Shown here piece by piece: positions 18,698-28,183 of a stretch of DNA of 64,000 bases (positions within the stretch are counted from its first letter, which is position 1; each line of letters starts with the position of its first letter). Position numbers and translations under genes: made by a program. The notes under the pieces were generated by a model that was not told the DNA's origin, did not search any database, and saw nothing but the letters and a program-made list of their open reading frames with translations. Origin of the DNA: Pontibacter pudoricolor (GTDB taxonomy: Bacteria > Bacteroidota > Bacteroidia > Cytophagales > Hymenobacteraceae); the NCBI RefSeq assembly GCF_010092985.1, contig NZ_CP048106.1, forward strand, positions 2,976,001 to 3,040,000, written 5' to 3'.

Positions 18698-18828
18698 GTG
18701 CTTTTACAAGCCAACGCAGTGGCTTTTACACTTGTAATAACTATAGATTTGAGCGCTCAAAACCCTTATAATATAGTACAATTCAAATACACAGATTTAA
18801 ATAAAAAGAGAAAAAAGACCGCTATATA

Positions 18829-18861
18829 TTGGATTGCTAAGGCAATAATTATCTATATTTG
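18829..18861 (+). promoter_or_regulatory. Bacteroidota promoter for the YgjP-like peptidase
   Basis: TTG at 18829-18831, a 22-nt spacer and TATATTTG at 18854-18861 (exact TAnnTTTG), about 35 nt before the GTG start. Confidence 0.5.
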
Positions 18862-18895
18862 ATCGAAAGATTTTGTATTTTAACTTTTAGCCAAG

Positions 18896-19636
18896 GTGCC
18901 TACAACTTTTTTAAAACTCTCGTCTGTCAATGTTCACATCGACGGCATCGGGAAAGTCTTGATAGAGCGCAGCGATAAAGCCAAGCGCATTAGTATTAGC
19001 GTAAGGCCTCTGAAAGGTATCAGAGTGGCCGTGCCTCCCCATATCAGCTTCGATAAAGCCGAACAGCTTATCTATACCAAAGCCGATTGGATAAAGGAGC
19101 ACCAGACCCGCATGCAGGAGCAGGAAACAAAGGTCACCACTTACGATCCTGATACAGAGTTTAAAACCAGGTTCCATACGCTCCGGTTACTTACCCACGC
19201 CCAGTATAATATGCGCTGCGTGATAGAAGGTGGCTACGTTAATGTATTTTACCCTGCCTTTAAAAATGCCAGCGAGCCTGAGGTACAGAAGTTTATCCGC
19301 AAATCGATAGAGGAAACGTATCGCAAAGAAGCGAAAGAGTATCTGCCGCAACGGGTTGCTTTCTTTGCCGAACGTTTTGGATTTGAATACCAGACGGTGT
19401 TTATCAAAAATGCGAAAAGCCGCTGGGGAAGCTGCTCACACACCAACAACATTAACCTGAACCTGCACCTGATGCGCCTCCCCGACGCCCTGTGCGACTA
19501 CGTGATTCTGCATGAACTGGCACACACGGTAGAAAAGAACCACGGCCCCCGCTTCTGGAAACTGCTGGATAAAGTTTGCGGCAACTCCAAAGCCCTCGAT
19601 AAAAAGCTGAAAGATTACCGTATCTCCATTTTTTAA
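18896..19636 (+). CDS. YgjP-like (DUF45) M48-type metallopeptidase
   Basis: A 246-residue protein of the YgjP/WLM-related zinc peptidase group. An N-terminal beta-rich domain (ISISVRPLKGIRVAVP) precedes the catalytic part: KSRWGSCS (about residues 174-181), zinc motif H206-E-L-A-H210 in VILHELAH, and the KNHGPRFW segment (about 214-221), all family hallmarks. The start is GTG at 18896; no in-frame ATG precedes the conserved N-terminus. Cytoplasmic. The protein substrate is unknown. Followed by repeat array 2. Confidence 0.9.
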   Translation: MPTTFLKLSSVNVHIDGIGKVLIERSDKAKRISISVRPLKGIRVAVPPHISFDKAEQLIYTKADWIKEHQTRMQEQETKVTTYDPDTEFKTRFHTLRLLTHAQYNMRCVIEGGYVNVFYPAFKNASEPEVQKFIRKSIEETYRKEAKEYLPQRVAFFAERFGFEYQTVFIKNAKSRWGSCSHTNNINLNLHLMRLPDALCDYVILHELAHTVEKNHGPRFWKLLDKVCGNSKALDKKLKDYRISIF

Positions 19637-19744
19637 AGCACTGTTATTGATTATACTGTTACTATAGTAAGCTATTATTCATAAAACTCCCTTGCCTGCC
19701 TTGTATTGTATATGGGTAAGCAAGGGCGTTTTTATTTAGGGTTG

Positions 19745-20860
19745 AGGTATAGTTTTATAGCTCATAACGCTGGCGCAAGTCCCCTGACTCGTGACTTAGG
19801 ATGGGATTAAGTCTCCTGACTCAACTGGCCTAGCAGGGACAGGCATTGTCTAAACCGGGATTAAGGAAGATTTAAAGGATTTCTGGGATAAAGGGAATTA
19901 CTATAGTTTAGGTTATAGTTCTATAGTTGGCATTTTACCCCTTCCCAGCCTTCCCCTTTTATCGAGGGCCCTACCCCCAGAACAGGGGAAGGAGTTTTCG
20001 AGTTGTCGCTATAGTTTGCTTTATCGTTTTATAGTTGCTGCTGTAACCCACCCCTACCCCTCCTGGGAGGGGAATTTCGGCTATTGTTATAGTTTAGCTA
20101 TGGTTCTATAGCTTGGGTTTCAACAACCTACTTTACGTTCTCGCGGGACGCAAGCGAGGGCATTAAAGAGGTTGAATTTAATAGAATGAAACGACCCTGC
20201 CCCAAGCGGACAATTCTGCTAAGCTATAGTTTACGCTATATATGCTATAGTTCTATAGTTACCGTTTGTCATCCCCCTACCCCCTTCGAAGGGGGACTTT
20301 TCTGCTGCAGCTTCCCTAACTGTCATTCCGACCAGCGGGAGAAATCTGAATGAGCTATTTTTACTTATCATGAGCAGGACAGGTTTACCTGTCCCTACGA
20401 AACTACCACCACGATAAAGCGATGTAACTATAGCTTTTCCTTTAAACTATAGAGTTACTATCGAGCTGATCGCAGTCTTTGGGTTGAGCGCCTTTGCTTT
20501 GTTGCGGTGCCGCAAGGCAACACGAGGTACGAGTGTAGCAAGAAAGCAGCAGCGCGATGCCCTTATCGAGGGCCCCTACCCCCAAGACGGGGCCTCCCGG
20601 CCGTGAGGGCACCAAAGCCAACTATAAAACAGTAGGCTAGTAAAGCTCCCAGGATTAAAGAAGGCTATGGAAGAAAAGGCTTGGTTCAGATAGTAAAGCA
20701 GTCAACTATAGCACTCAGATTTCTCTTGACATCGAAATGACAAAAGAGAAACTATAGAACAATTATAACCCCTCACAGCTACGCTGGCTCTTTTTGACTC
20801 ACGTCTCAAGAATGCTCGAAATGACAACTAATAAAAATAATGATCAACTAAAATGGCTTT
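19745..20860. repeat. Intergenic repeat array, copy 2
   Basis: This fills the 1.28-kb spacer between the convergent genes ending at 19636 and 20914. Modules run in the same order and orientation as copy 1: GGATTAAG/GGATTTCTGGGAT; CCTTCCCC hairpin with a 24-nt loop insertion (about 19957-19980); CCCACCCCTACCCC; CCCCCTTCGAAGGGGG; TGTCATTCCGAC...GAGAAATCTGA (from 20321); a truncated ACAGGT/ACCTGT palindrome; the 130-bp core, here with a 21-nt insertion (20563-20583); and CAGATTTCTC...CGAAATGACA ending at 20742. A roughly 100-bp segment at about 20118-20225 is absent from copies 1 and 3. No gene seen. Confidence 0.85.
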
Positions 20861-20899
20861 AAACTATAAAAGGCGGGAATTACCCGCCTTTTATAGTTT
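20861..20899. terminator. Terminator built on the CTATAG half-palindromes
   Basis: AAAAGGCGGG/CCCGCCTTTT (20868-20877 with 20883-20892, loop AATTA), extended by flanking AAACTAT/ATAGTTT so the stem is close to 20 bp. It serves the minus-strand efflux operon. Confidence 0.85.
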
Positions 20900-20913
20900 A
20901 AAATGTAAAACTG

Positions 20914-21168
20914 TTATGCCGCTACCAGGTCCGAATGATCAGCCACATAGGTTACAAAGTCTCCAACCGTGTTAATCGGAACTTCATCCGGAATAACAAT
21001 GTGGTACTTCTTTTCAAGGGCAAGAATAATATCAACTACATCCAGCGTATCAAAACCGAGCTTTTGCTCCAGGCTCACATCGCTTTTCAAACGGGATGGC
21101 TTTACTTTTTTTGTTCTGCTAATGATGCGGATAACCTCCTGCTCAATAGCTTTATCTGTTGTAATCAT
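20914..21168 (-). CDS. Acyl-carrier-protein-like protein lacking the usual Ser
   Basis: An 84-residue acidic four-helix carrier-type protein. The helix-2 region reads LGFDTLDVVDIILALE, where normal ACPs have D-S-L with the Ser that receives 4'-phosphopantetheine. Here the codon is ACG, giving Thr41. The remainder (IPDEVPINTVGDFVTYV) matches ACP helices 3-4. It starts 8 bases after the stop of the RND pump gene on the same strand and is followed by a terminator, so it is the last gene of the efflux operon rather than part of a fatty-acid cluster. It may be a non-modified ACP homologue with a structural or regulatory role. Confidence 0.82.
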   Translation of the reverse strand: MITTDKAIEQEVIRIISRTKKVKPSRLKSDVSLEQKLGFDTLDVVDIILALEKKYHIVIPDEVPINTVGDFVTYVADHSDLVAA

Positions 21169-21176
21169 GGGTACTA

Positions 21177-24100
21177 TTAATATGTGTATTCTCTAACTTT
21201 ACCATTCACAGGCAATTCGTCCTGCTTTATTTTTAAGGCTGCGGCGCGCTTCTTTTTACCGATCAGCCTGTCTTTTAATTTCTCATTCAGCAAGTACATG
21301 ACCGGCACTATAAGCAGCGTCACGATCGTCGCAAATCCCAGGCCAAAAATGATGGTCCAGGCCAGCGGGCCCCAAAAAGCTGCACTTTCGCCACCCATAA
21401 AAAAGTTCGGTTTAAACTCCGTAAACAAAGTATAGAAGTTAAGGTTGATGCCCAGCGCCAGTGGCACCAGCCCCAGTATAGTTGCCGTGGCTGTAAGCAG
21501 CACCGGGTTAAGGCGCGTTTTACCGGCTTCTACTATCGCCTCCTTCAGTTCCTTTCCTTCTTCCAGCAACAGGTCTGTAAACTCAACTATAAGGATACCG
21601 TTCTTCACCACTATACCAGCCAGCGCCACTATACCCACGCCCGTCATAACTATAGACGCATCCATTTTAAAGATCGAGAAGCCCAACAGCACCCCGATAA
21701 TGGAGAACAGTACTTCTGATAGGATGATAAATGGTTTGGATACCGAGTTGAACTGCGTAACCAGGATCAGGAAGATGATGAAGAACGCTGCTACCAGCGC
21801 CAGTAACAGAAACTGGAACGTTTCCTGTTGCTCTTCCTGCTGGCCGCCCATGCGCACTTCGTAACCCTCCGGCGTCTGGAAATTCTGCAGCGATTGCTCT
21901 ATCTGTTGCACCACTTCGTTGGCGTTGTACCCGGCCAGCACATTCGACTCTAAAGTTACGACACGTTTCAGGTTTTTTCGCTTAATACCGCCATAAGTTG
22001 TGCCATATTCTATGGTTGCCACCGACGATAATGGTATCTGGCGCACCTGGCCTGAGTTCATGTCACGGAACGTAATGCGGGAGTCCAGCAGGGCATCTAT
22101 GTTTTTGCGGTAAGGCTCTGCATAACGCACCTGTATCGGGTATTCGTCTTCGTCGAGTTTAAATTTAGAAGCTTCTCTGCCAAAAATAGCTGTTCTTATC
22201 TCCTGCCCTATCTGGGCGGTGCTGATGCCCTCGCGGTTGGCACGTTCCCGGTTAATGTTGATCACAATTTCCGGCTTGCTGTCTTCCAGGTCCGATTTCA
22301 GGCCTTCAATTCCTTCAATCTGCTGGTTACTGATAAACTGCTCCACATTTTTAGACAGCGCGATCAACTCCGGAAACTCTTCGCCAGATATCTCGATACT
22401 GATCGGTTTACCAACCGGCGGGCCGTTCTGTTCTTTATCCACGGTAATTTCCGCACCTGGTATCCCTTTCACCGACTCCCTTATCTCGCTCAGATATTCC
22501 GAAGTGGTTTTATCGCCGGTGCGGTCCATAAACTCTACAAAAGCTACCGTTACTTTGCCTTTATGCGATTGTGCGGTAGTGCTGCGGTCGTTCTGGTCGC
22601 CGGCGCCAATCGCCACGTTCGAAATAACCGACTCTACATCCGGATTCTTTTCGCCGATCACTTTATAAATTCGCTTCTCTACTACCTGTGTTACCGAGTC
22701 TGTTACTACCTGGTCGGTACCTACCGGCATCTGGATATAAGCATACACAAAGTTCGGATCGCTGTCGGGGAAAAATACCACCTTTGGCGAGCGCACGGCC
22801 ACCAGTACTATAGAAAGAATCAGCAGCCCGAAGATGCCCGCAAATACCCCGACCGGTCGCCACCCTACCAGCATCCAGCGCAGCAATCTCTCATAGCCAG
22901 CCATAAACCTAGGCAGCGTGTTGTTCTGGAATTGGTTGATCAGCCCGGTGAAAACAAAGCGGTTAAGGGTTACCAATATTACACCAAGCATGATCAGGTT
23001 AGCCGTACCGAACGAGCCGATTATGTAGAAAATAATGGCTACTGCCACAATCACTCCTATAATGATCAGGAAGCGTTTGTTGCTTTTTGCTGTCGGAGCG
23101 GCGTGGTCCTTTTTCATAAAAGAAACCGCAAACACCGGGTTGATGATGAAAGCCACCAGCAACGACGCCATCAGGGTTACGATAAGCGTGATAGGCAGGT
23201 AGAACATAAATTCACCCACTATACCCGGCCAGAACAGCAGCGGAAAGAAAGGCGCTATAGTTGTAAGCGTGCCCGCCAATACCGGCACAAACACTTCGCC
23301 GGCAGCCACTTTTGCCGCTTTAATTACGGGCAGGTTAGAGTTATGAAAGATACGGTGCGTGTTCTCGATCACCACAATGGCATCGTCCACTACTATACCC
23401 AAAGCCAGCAGAAAGGCAAACAGCACGATCATGTTCAGCGATACGCCCATTGCATCGAAAAGCAGGAAGGCCACGAACATGGAGATTGGCACCGACAACC
23501 CCACAAAAATGGCGTTGGTGGTACCCATAAAGAACATCAGGATTATAGTTACCAGCACAAACCCGATGATGATGGTGTTGATCAGGTCGTTTAGCGTGTG
23601 CCTGGTTTGGGTGGCTTGTTCGCCGGTAACCGTTACTTTCAGGTCTGATGGCAGCACCGTGCCTTCCATTTCGCTCAGCAGGTCATCTATTTTGTTTGAT
23701 GCCTCGATCAGGTTTTCGCCGCTTCGCTTGATCACGTTCAGGGTAATTACCGGGGCATTATCCAGGCGGGCAAAGCTTTCCTGCTCTTCAAAACCCTCTC
23801 TTACGGCAGCAATCTCCTTTAACCGGATGTTGGCACCGGGCACTGACTTCACCACAATATCGCCGATCAGGTTCGGGTCTACGTACTGGCCCACCACGCG
23901 CACCGAGCGTTTCATTTCGCCCACGGTTACATTACCGCCCGAAAGCGTCATGTTTTCCATGGCAATGGCATTGGCAATATCGTTGAAGGTAACCTTGGCG
24001 GCCTGCATTTTATACATGTCCACATCCACCTGCACTTCCTTATCCAGGGCGCCGGCCATGTCCACGCGGGTTATCTCGCTCAGCGACTCAATACGGTCCT

Positions 24101-24590
24101 GTATGTCTTCAGCATAGTTCTTCAGCTGGTCCAGGCTATAGTTACCCGACACGTTTACCTGCATGATCGGGAACTCCGAGAAGTTGATATCTTGCACGCT
24201 TGGCTCCTGGTCCAGGTCGGTAGGCAAGTCAGAGCGCGCCTTGTCCACGGCATCTTTTACCTGCTGCTTCGCTTCCGACACATCCACGTCGGTGTTAAAC
24301 TCCACCACTACCATCGAGAAATCCTGGATGGAATTGGATGTGATCTTTTTAACTCCGGAGATAGATTTTATTTCCTTCTCGATAGGCCGTGTCACCAGGT
24401 TTTCCATATCCGTGGGCGATGTACCGGGATAAATGGTGCCCACAAACACGGTCGGGATCACGATGTCGGGGAAGTTCTCTTTCTGGATGTTGATGTAGGC
24501 AAAGATACCCCAGACCGAGAGGATCAGCGTGATGATGTAGATGCTGGTTTTATTATTGACAGCCCAACTGGTTGGTTTAAACTCTTTCAT
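21177..24590 (-). CDS. RND efflux permease (AcrB/HAE1-like)
   Basis: An inner-membrane proton-driven exporter of 1137 residues, slightly longer than the usual 1030-1060. An N-terminal TM helix is followed by the porter motif (NFPDIVIPTVFVGTIYPG), and GIVVDDAIVVIEN (TM4) carries the Asp pair for proton relay. Two-fold repeated topology is visible, with a second large periplasmic domain and a final TM bundle. Extra hydrophobic segments near residues 505-560 account for the added length. It acts with the adaptor and TolC-like proteins encoded just upstream. The substrate could be drugs, bile-type or lipid compounds. Confidence 0.95.
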   Translation of the reverse strand: MKEFKPTSWAVNNKTSIYIITLILSVWGIFAYINIQKENFPDIVIPTVFVGTIYPGTSPTDMENLVTRPIEKEIKSISGVKKITSNSIQDFSMVVVEFNTDVDVSEAKQQVKDAVDKARSDLPTDLDQEPSVQDINFSEFPIMQVNVSGNYSLDQLKNYAEDIQDRIESLSEITRVDMAGALDKEVQVDVDMYKMQAAKVTFNDIANAIAMENMTLSGGNVTVGEMKRSVRVVGQYVDPNLIGDIVVKSVPGANIRLKEIAAVREGFEEQESFARLDNAPVITLNVIKRSGENLIEASNKIDDLLSEMEGTVLPSDLKVTVTGEQATQTRHTLNDLINTIIIGFVLVTIILMFFMGTTNAIFVGLSVPISMFVAFLLFDAMGVSLNMIVLFAFLLALGIVVDDAIVVIENTHRIFHNSNLPVIKAAKVAAGEVFVPVLAGTLTTIAPFFPLLFWPGIVGEFMFYLPITLIVTLMASLLVAFIINPVFAVSFMKKDHAAPTAKSNKRFLIIIGVIVAVAIIFYIIGSFGTANLIMLGVILVTLNRFVFTGLINQFQNNTLPRFMAGYERLLRWMLVGWRPVGVFAGIFGLLILSIVLVAVRSPKVVFFPDSDPNFVYAYIQMPVGTDQVVTDSVTQVVEKRIYKVIGEKNPDVESVISNVAIGAGDQNDRSTTAQSHKGKVTVAFVEFMDRTGDKTTSEYLSEIRESVKGIPGAEITVDKEQNGPPVGKPISIEISGEEFPELIALSKNVEQFISNQQIEGIEGLKSDLEDSKPEIVININRERANREGISTAQIGQEIRTAIFGREASKFKLDEDEYPIQVRYAEPYRKNIDALLDSRITFRDMNSGQVRQIPLSSVATIEYGTTYGGIKRKNLKRVVTLESNVLAGYNANEVVQQIEQSLQNFQTPEGYEVRMGGQQEEQQETFQFLLLALVAAFFIIFLILVTQFNSVSKPFIILSEVLFSIIGVLLGFSIFKMDASIVMTGVGIVALAGIVVKNGILIVEFTDLLLEEGKELKEAIVEAGKTRLNPVLLTATATILGLVPLALGINLNFYTLFTEFKPNFFMGGESAAFWGPLAWTIIFGLGFATIVTLLIVPVMYLLNEKLKDRLIGKKKRAAALKIKQDELPVNGKVREYTY

Positions 24591-24609
24591 AGTTTCAGGA
24601 ATGTAGGGT

Positions 24610-25791
24610 TTATTTCTGGCTCAGGCTGCTGCCGGCAGGTTGCTCAAACACAACAGGCTGGCCTTCGTTCAGGCTTTGGTAGCCGGCGGTAATTACCTGG
24701 TCGTTGGCTGCCAGTCCGCTCAGCACTTCGGTTTTGCCCTTGTAGGTCTGGCCCGTCTTTATCTCGCGCTTGGCTGCCACGTAGCCGTTGCCTTCTTTTT
24801 TAGCCACATACACGTACTCCGATTTCTCGTCTTTCTGCACCAGGTTAACCGGCACCACAATAGTCTTATCGTTGCTATAGTCCCGGATGCGCACCACTGC
24901 TACCAGGTTAGGGCGCAGCTCTACGGCTTTGGCATCTTTTAGCTTGAGCTCTACGGCAAATGTGCGGCTGGTCGGGTTAATGAAATTGCCCACTACATTC
25001 ACTGTCGTCTCTACTTCTTTATTCAAATCCGGGAAATAAACTATAGCCTTATCGCCTTTACTGATATGTGTCAGGTAAGCTTCAGACACTTCGGCCACAA
25101 TTTTGCCACCGGCAATGTTTACTACCCTGATGATGCCCACGCCCGGCGCTACTGCTTCGCCCGCATTCGGAATCACTTCATCTACCACACCGCTAACCGG
25201 GGCTTTCACATTAAACTGATCGCGTTGCTGCTGCAGGGCTGCCAGGCTACGTTCGAGCGCTTCCTTGTTATTCTTGGCGGTCAGGAACTGCATTTCGGTA
25301 CCGATCTTCTGGTCCCACAGGTTTTTCTGTTTTTCGTAGGCGATGCGGGCCAGATCCAGGCGGGTGCGTAATTCAGCAAGGTTCTGTTCCAGTACCTGTG
25401 CATCTATAGTTGCCATCGTCTGCCCTTTGCTTACACGGTCGCCGGGCTGCACGCGCACGCTGGTTAGCACACCCGGCACACGGGCACTTACCAGTACATT
25501 CTGGTCAAACGTTACCTTGCCCTGCATTTCCAGGTAGTGGCTAAAGGTATCCGGCTGCACTGTCGCCACCGACACCGGCACTGTTTTCTTCGGCTTGTTT
25601 ACCTTTTTGCCTTCGGCTTTAAGTTGTACTTCCAGGTCGGCTATCTGCTTTTCTATAGTTGCCTGCTGCTCGCGCAGATCAGCTAACTGGGCTTCCTTGT
25701 CTTTTTTTCCGCAGCCGGCAAGGCCAAGTATTAGCGCTATAGTTGCGATGCCTATAAAGCGGGTCATTTTCAGTTCTGTCAGGTTTTTCAT
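24610..25791 (-). CDS. RND periplasmic adaptor (membrane fusion) lipoprotein
   Basis: A 393-residue adaptor linking the pump to the outer-membrane channel. It has a lipoprotein signal ending LILGLAGC (Cys27), a coiled coil directly after it (QLADLREQQATIEKQIADLE), split lipoyl halves (VRVQPGDRVSKGQTMATIDAQ and FNVKAPVSGVVDEV), an alpha-hairpin between them, and the beta-barrel and membrane-proximal domains. Start at 25791; a second Met nine residues on (MTRFIG) is an alternative. It lies 19 bases from the pump gene and 4 bases from the TolC gene. Confidence 0.93.
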   Translation of the reverse strand: MKNLTELKMTRFIGIATIALILGLAGCGKKDKEAQLADLREQQATIEKQIADLEVQLKAEGKKVNKPKKTVPVSVATVQPDTFSHYLEMQGKVTFDQNVLVSARVPGVLTSVRVQPGDRVSKGQTMATIDAQVLEQNLAELRTRLDLARIAYEKQKNLWDQKIGTEMQFLTAKNNKEALERSLAALQQQRDQFNVKAPVSGVVDEVIPNAGEAVAPGVGIIRVVNIAGGKIVAEVSEAYLTHISKGDKAIVYFPDLNKEVETTVNVVGNFINPTSRTFAVELKLKDAKAVELRPNLVAVVRIRDYSNDKTIVVPVNLVQKDEKSEYVYVAKKEGNGYVAAKREIKTGQTYKGKTEVLSGLAANDQVITAGYQSLNEGQPVVFEQPAGSSLSQK

Positions 25792-25795
25792 GGTT

Positions 25796-27271
25796 TTATT
25801 TCGTGGTCAGGGTGCCGTTGGCTTTTTCTAAATTTACTTTGGCTATCAGGGCGTCGTAGATGGCGGCGTAATAATTGGTTTGCGCCTGGCGCAGATCGGT
25901 TTCGGCGGTTATCACTTCCAGGTTAGAGCCCACACCTTCCTGAAACTTGATCTTAGCCACACGGGCTATACTTTCGGCCAGCTCCAGGTTCTCCTGCTGC
26001 GATTTCAGTACATCCAGTGAGTTAGTAAGTTCTGTGGAGGCTTGCTCAAGCTCCAGTTCTATGCTTTGGCGCAGTGTCTCGAAGCCGTATTTTGTGTTTT
26101 CTAACCTGAGTTTGGCCTGCTGCGCCTGGTAATGTCTTCTGAGCCCGTCGAAAATCGGTACCTGGAATTGCGCGCCAACATAACCGAAGTCGAACCAGTT
26201 GCGGTCTGTGGTATTGTTGGCACCGGCGCGTACATTCATGATATCCGAAAACGACTCCCCGACACCACTATAGCCGTAGCGGGCGTTCAGGTATAGTTTA
26301 GGCAGGTAACCGGAATTGATGTTGCGCACATCCAGGACAGCCAGGTCGCGCTGTGTTTCCAGGATGGAGTATTCGATGCGGTTGCTATAGTTAAAGTTCT
26401 GTGTGCTGGACTGGGTAACGCCTACCTCCACTTCGCTTAACTTGTCGGTTAAAACTATAGCCTGGTTTTGTGGCAATCCCATCTGAAATTTCAGCAGGTT
26501 CTCGCTTAACTGCATCAGGCGATCGGCTTTTTGCTGCTCTACTTTCAGGTTGTTGTACGATACGCGCAGGCGGTCCACATCCAGCTGTTCGGCCACACCA
26601 TTCTGAAACATGATGCGGGTCTGGCTCAACAGCGTATCCAGGCGCACCAGGTTCTGGTTCAGGAGCTCAATCCGCTCCCGGTTTACCAGCACACCATAGT
26701 AGGCTTTGCTAACCTGTTCGGCTATATCGATCTCGGATTGGGTAGTGGTTTTGCGCGATAGCTCGGTGTAAGTTTTAGCAGCCTTCAACCCGATCAGGTA
26801 AGACCCGTCAAACAATAGCTGGCTGCCGGTTACAGTTGCAGAGCCGGTGTAAGGGCGTACAAACGTAATGACCTGCAGGCCTTCTTCACCAGGGCGTGGC
26901 TTCGGGGTAGAATAAGTTGGTGCAAGCGTAATCGGCTGGCCGGAAGCCAGTTGCTCCGGTGTAATAACGAACGGATCAAGCACTTTTGGCGCTCCACCGA
27001 AATCTTTCGGGTCCAGTAAGGTTTTCTGCTGTATAAAGTTATTGCCTACTTCAACAGCCGCGTTTAGCTGCGGCAAACCCATCGCCCTGATCTCGCCGGT
27101 TCTGGCTTTGGCAATTTTCTCCTCATTCTGTACTGCTTTTAAGCTGGCTCTGTTTTGCAGGGCATAATCTATACTTTGCTGCAGGCTAAGCGGCATGGCT
27201 TCCTGGGCCTGCAACTCCGAAAAGCTGAACAGTGCCAGTAGTGCAGCCAGTAGTGTACTTCCTTTTTTCAT
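25796..27271 (-). CDS. TolC-family outer-membrane efflux channel
   Basis: A 491-residue exported channel subunit: signal peptide ending LFSFSELQAQ, then two OEP repeats with the long alternating-helix pattern (SLQQSIDYALQNRASLKAVQ and, in the second half, ELEQASTELTNSLDVLKSQQ). A roughly 60-residue Pro-rich insertion (FVITPEQLASGQPITLAPTY) in the first repeat is typical of Bacteroidota homologues. It trimerises in the outer membrane as the exit duct of the RND pump. First structural gene after the TetR regulator. Confidence 0.94.
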   Translation of the reverse strand: MKKGSTLLAALLALFSFSELQAQEAMPLSLQQSIDYALQNRASLKAVQNEEKIAKARTGEIRAMGLPQLNAAVEVGNNFIQQKTLLDPKDFGGAPKVLDPFVITPEQLASGQPITLAPTYSTPKPRPGEEGLQVITFVRPYTGSATVTGSQLLFDGSYLIGLKAAKTYTELSRKTTTQSEIDIAEQVSKAYYGVLVNRERIELLNQNLVRLDTLLSQTRIMFQNGVAEQLDVDRLRVSYNNLKVEQQKADRLMQLSENLLKFQMGLPQNQAIVLTDKLSEVEVGVTQSSTQNFNYSNRIEYSILETQRDLAVLDVRNINSGYLPKLYLNARYGYSGVGESFSDIMNVRAGANNTTDRNWFDFGYVGAQFQVPIFDGLRRHYQAQQAKLRLENTKYGFETLRQSIELELEQASTELTNSLDVLKSQQENLELAESIARVAKIKFQEGVGSNLEVITAETDLRQAQTNYYAAIYDALIAKVNLEKANGTLTTK

Positions 27272-27295
27272 GTTTTATTCTGGTCAGGTAGTAGG

Positions 27296-27937
27296 TTATT
27301 CTTCTTCTTTTATCTGCTTCAGCTCGTTTATCAGTTTGTGCCCTTTCAGGGTGGCTAAACCCAGCATGTAGTGCTCCAAGGTTGCTAACTGCACGCGCTT
27401 CAGGTCGTATTTATGTGGCGGAAAAAGCACGGGGTTAAAGGGCAACTCCACCTGTACCAGGCGTACTTTGGCCATCACTTCCACATCCAGGTCTTTGCGG
27501 TAAAGGCCTTCTTTCATGCCGCGCAGCAGGTTCAGCTTTATCTTTTCAAACATATAGTCGTCGCGGTGCTGCATCCATAGTTTAAAAGCCTCAGGGTGGT
27601 ATTTCTGCAGGTCATGGAAAACGGAAGGGTGAAACTGGTTAAAGAGCTCGCGCGTCATGGCCATGATGTTAAAAAGCTCCTCGATCGCATTGGCAGAGTC
27701 CTGAAAGTGCACTTCACAACGCTGCTGCATATCCTCCAGGTAAGCACCTGTAGAGGCCACCACAATTTCATTCTTGTTCTCAAACCATTTATAGATCGTT
27801 TTTTTCGACATCGCCAGGAACTGCGCAATATCATCCATCGACACGCTTTTAATGCCCCGCTGGCAAAACAGCTGGAAAGCGGTGCAGGAGATCTTAGTCT
27901 TGGCGTCGGTTCTTTCTTCTATCTCGCTAGTACTCAT
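27296..27937 (-). CDS. TetR-family regulator of the efflux operon
   Basis: A 213-residue regulator with an N-terminal TetR helix-turn-helix (ISCTAFQLFCQRGIKSVSMD, then DIAQFLAMSKKTIYKWFENK, about residues 15-54) and an all-helical ligand/dimerisation domain. It is the promoter-proximal gene of the operon through 20914, 24 bases before tolC, so it probably represses its own transcript and is released by a pump substrate. The operator candidate overlaps the promoter at 27945-27981. Confidence 0.92.
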   Translation of the reverse strand: MSTSEIEERTDAKTKISCTAFQLFCQRGIKSVSMDDIAQFLAMSKKTIYKWFENKNEIVVASTGAYLEDMQQRCEVHFQDSANAIEELFNIMAMTRELFNQFHPSVFHDLQKYHPEAFKLWMQHRDDYMFEKIKLNLLRGMKEGLYRKDLDVEVMAKVRLVQVELPFNPVLFPPHKYDLKRVQLATLEHYMLGLATLKGHKLINELKQIKEEE

Positions 27938-27944
27938 AATGGCG

Positions 27945-27981
27945 CAAAACTATGGAAACGTTTTTTATATCCAAAGTTTCC
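27945..27981 (-). promoter_or_regulatory. Efflux-operon promoter with candidate TetR operator
   Basis: On the minus strand TTTG (27972-27975), a 19-nt spacer and TAGTTTTG (27945-27952) match the consensus exactly, 7 bases before the tetR ATG, so the transcript is nearly leaderless. The inverted repeat GGAAAC (27954-27959)/GTTTCC (27976-27981) spans the spacer and is placed where a repressor would block polymerase. Confidence 0.6.
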
Positions 27982-28183
27982 GGAGGGGTATTTTGTTTAC
28001 AGAAAAGCGCATAAAGTTCTCATTTCCAGCTAAATTGCAAAAACCTATAGTTGTCTGTTTCTGTACTGATTTTCTGATAAACTCCTGTGTTATAAAGACT
28101 AACACCCGAATAAACTATAGGAATGCCAAACCAGGTACTTCACTAAACCGGTGTTGCAACACAGAAGATTACTACAAAAAAAT

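Noticed and set aside
22563..23594. 343-codon plus-strand open frame opposite the RND pump gene
   Set aside because: It is antisense to a clear AcrB-like protein, has His/Arg/Tyr-rich non-globular composition and no family features.
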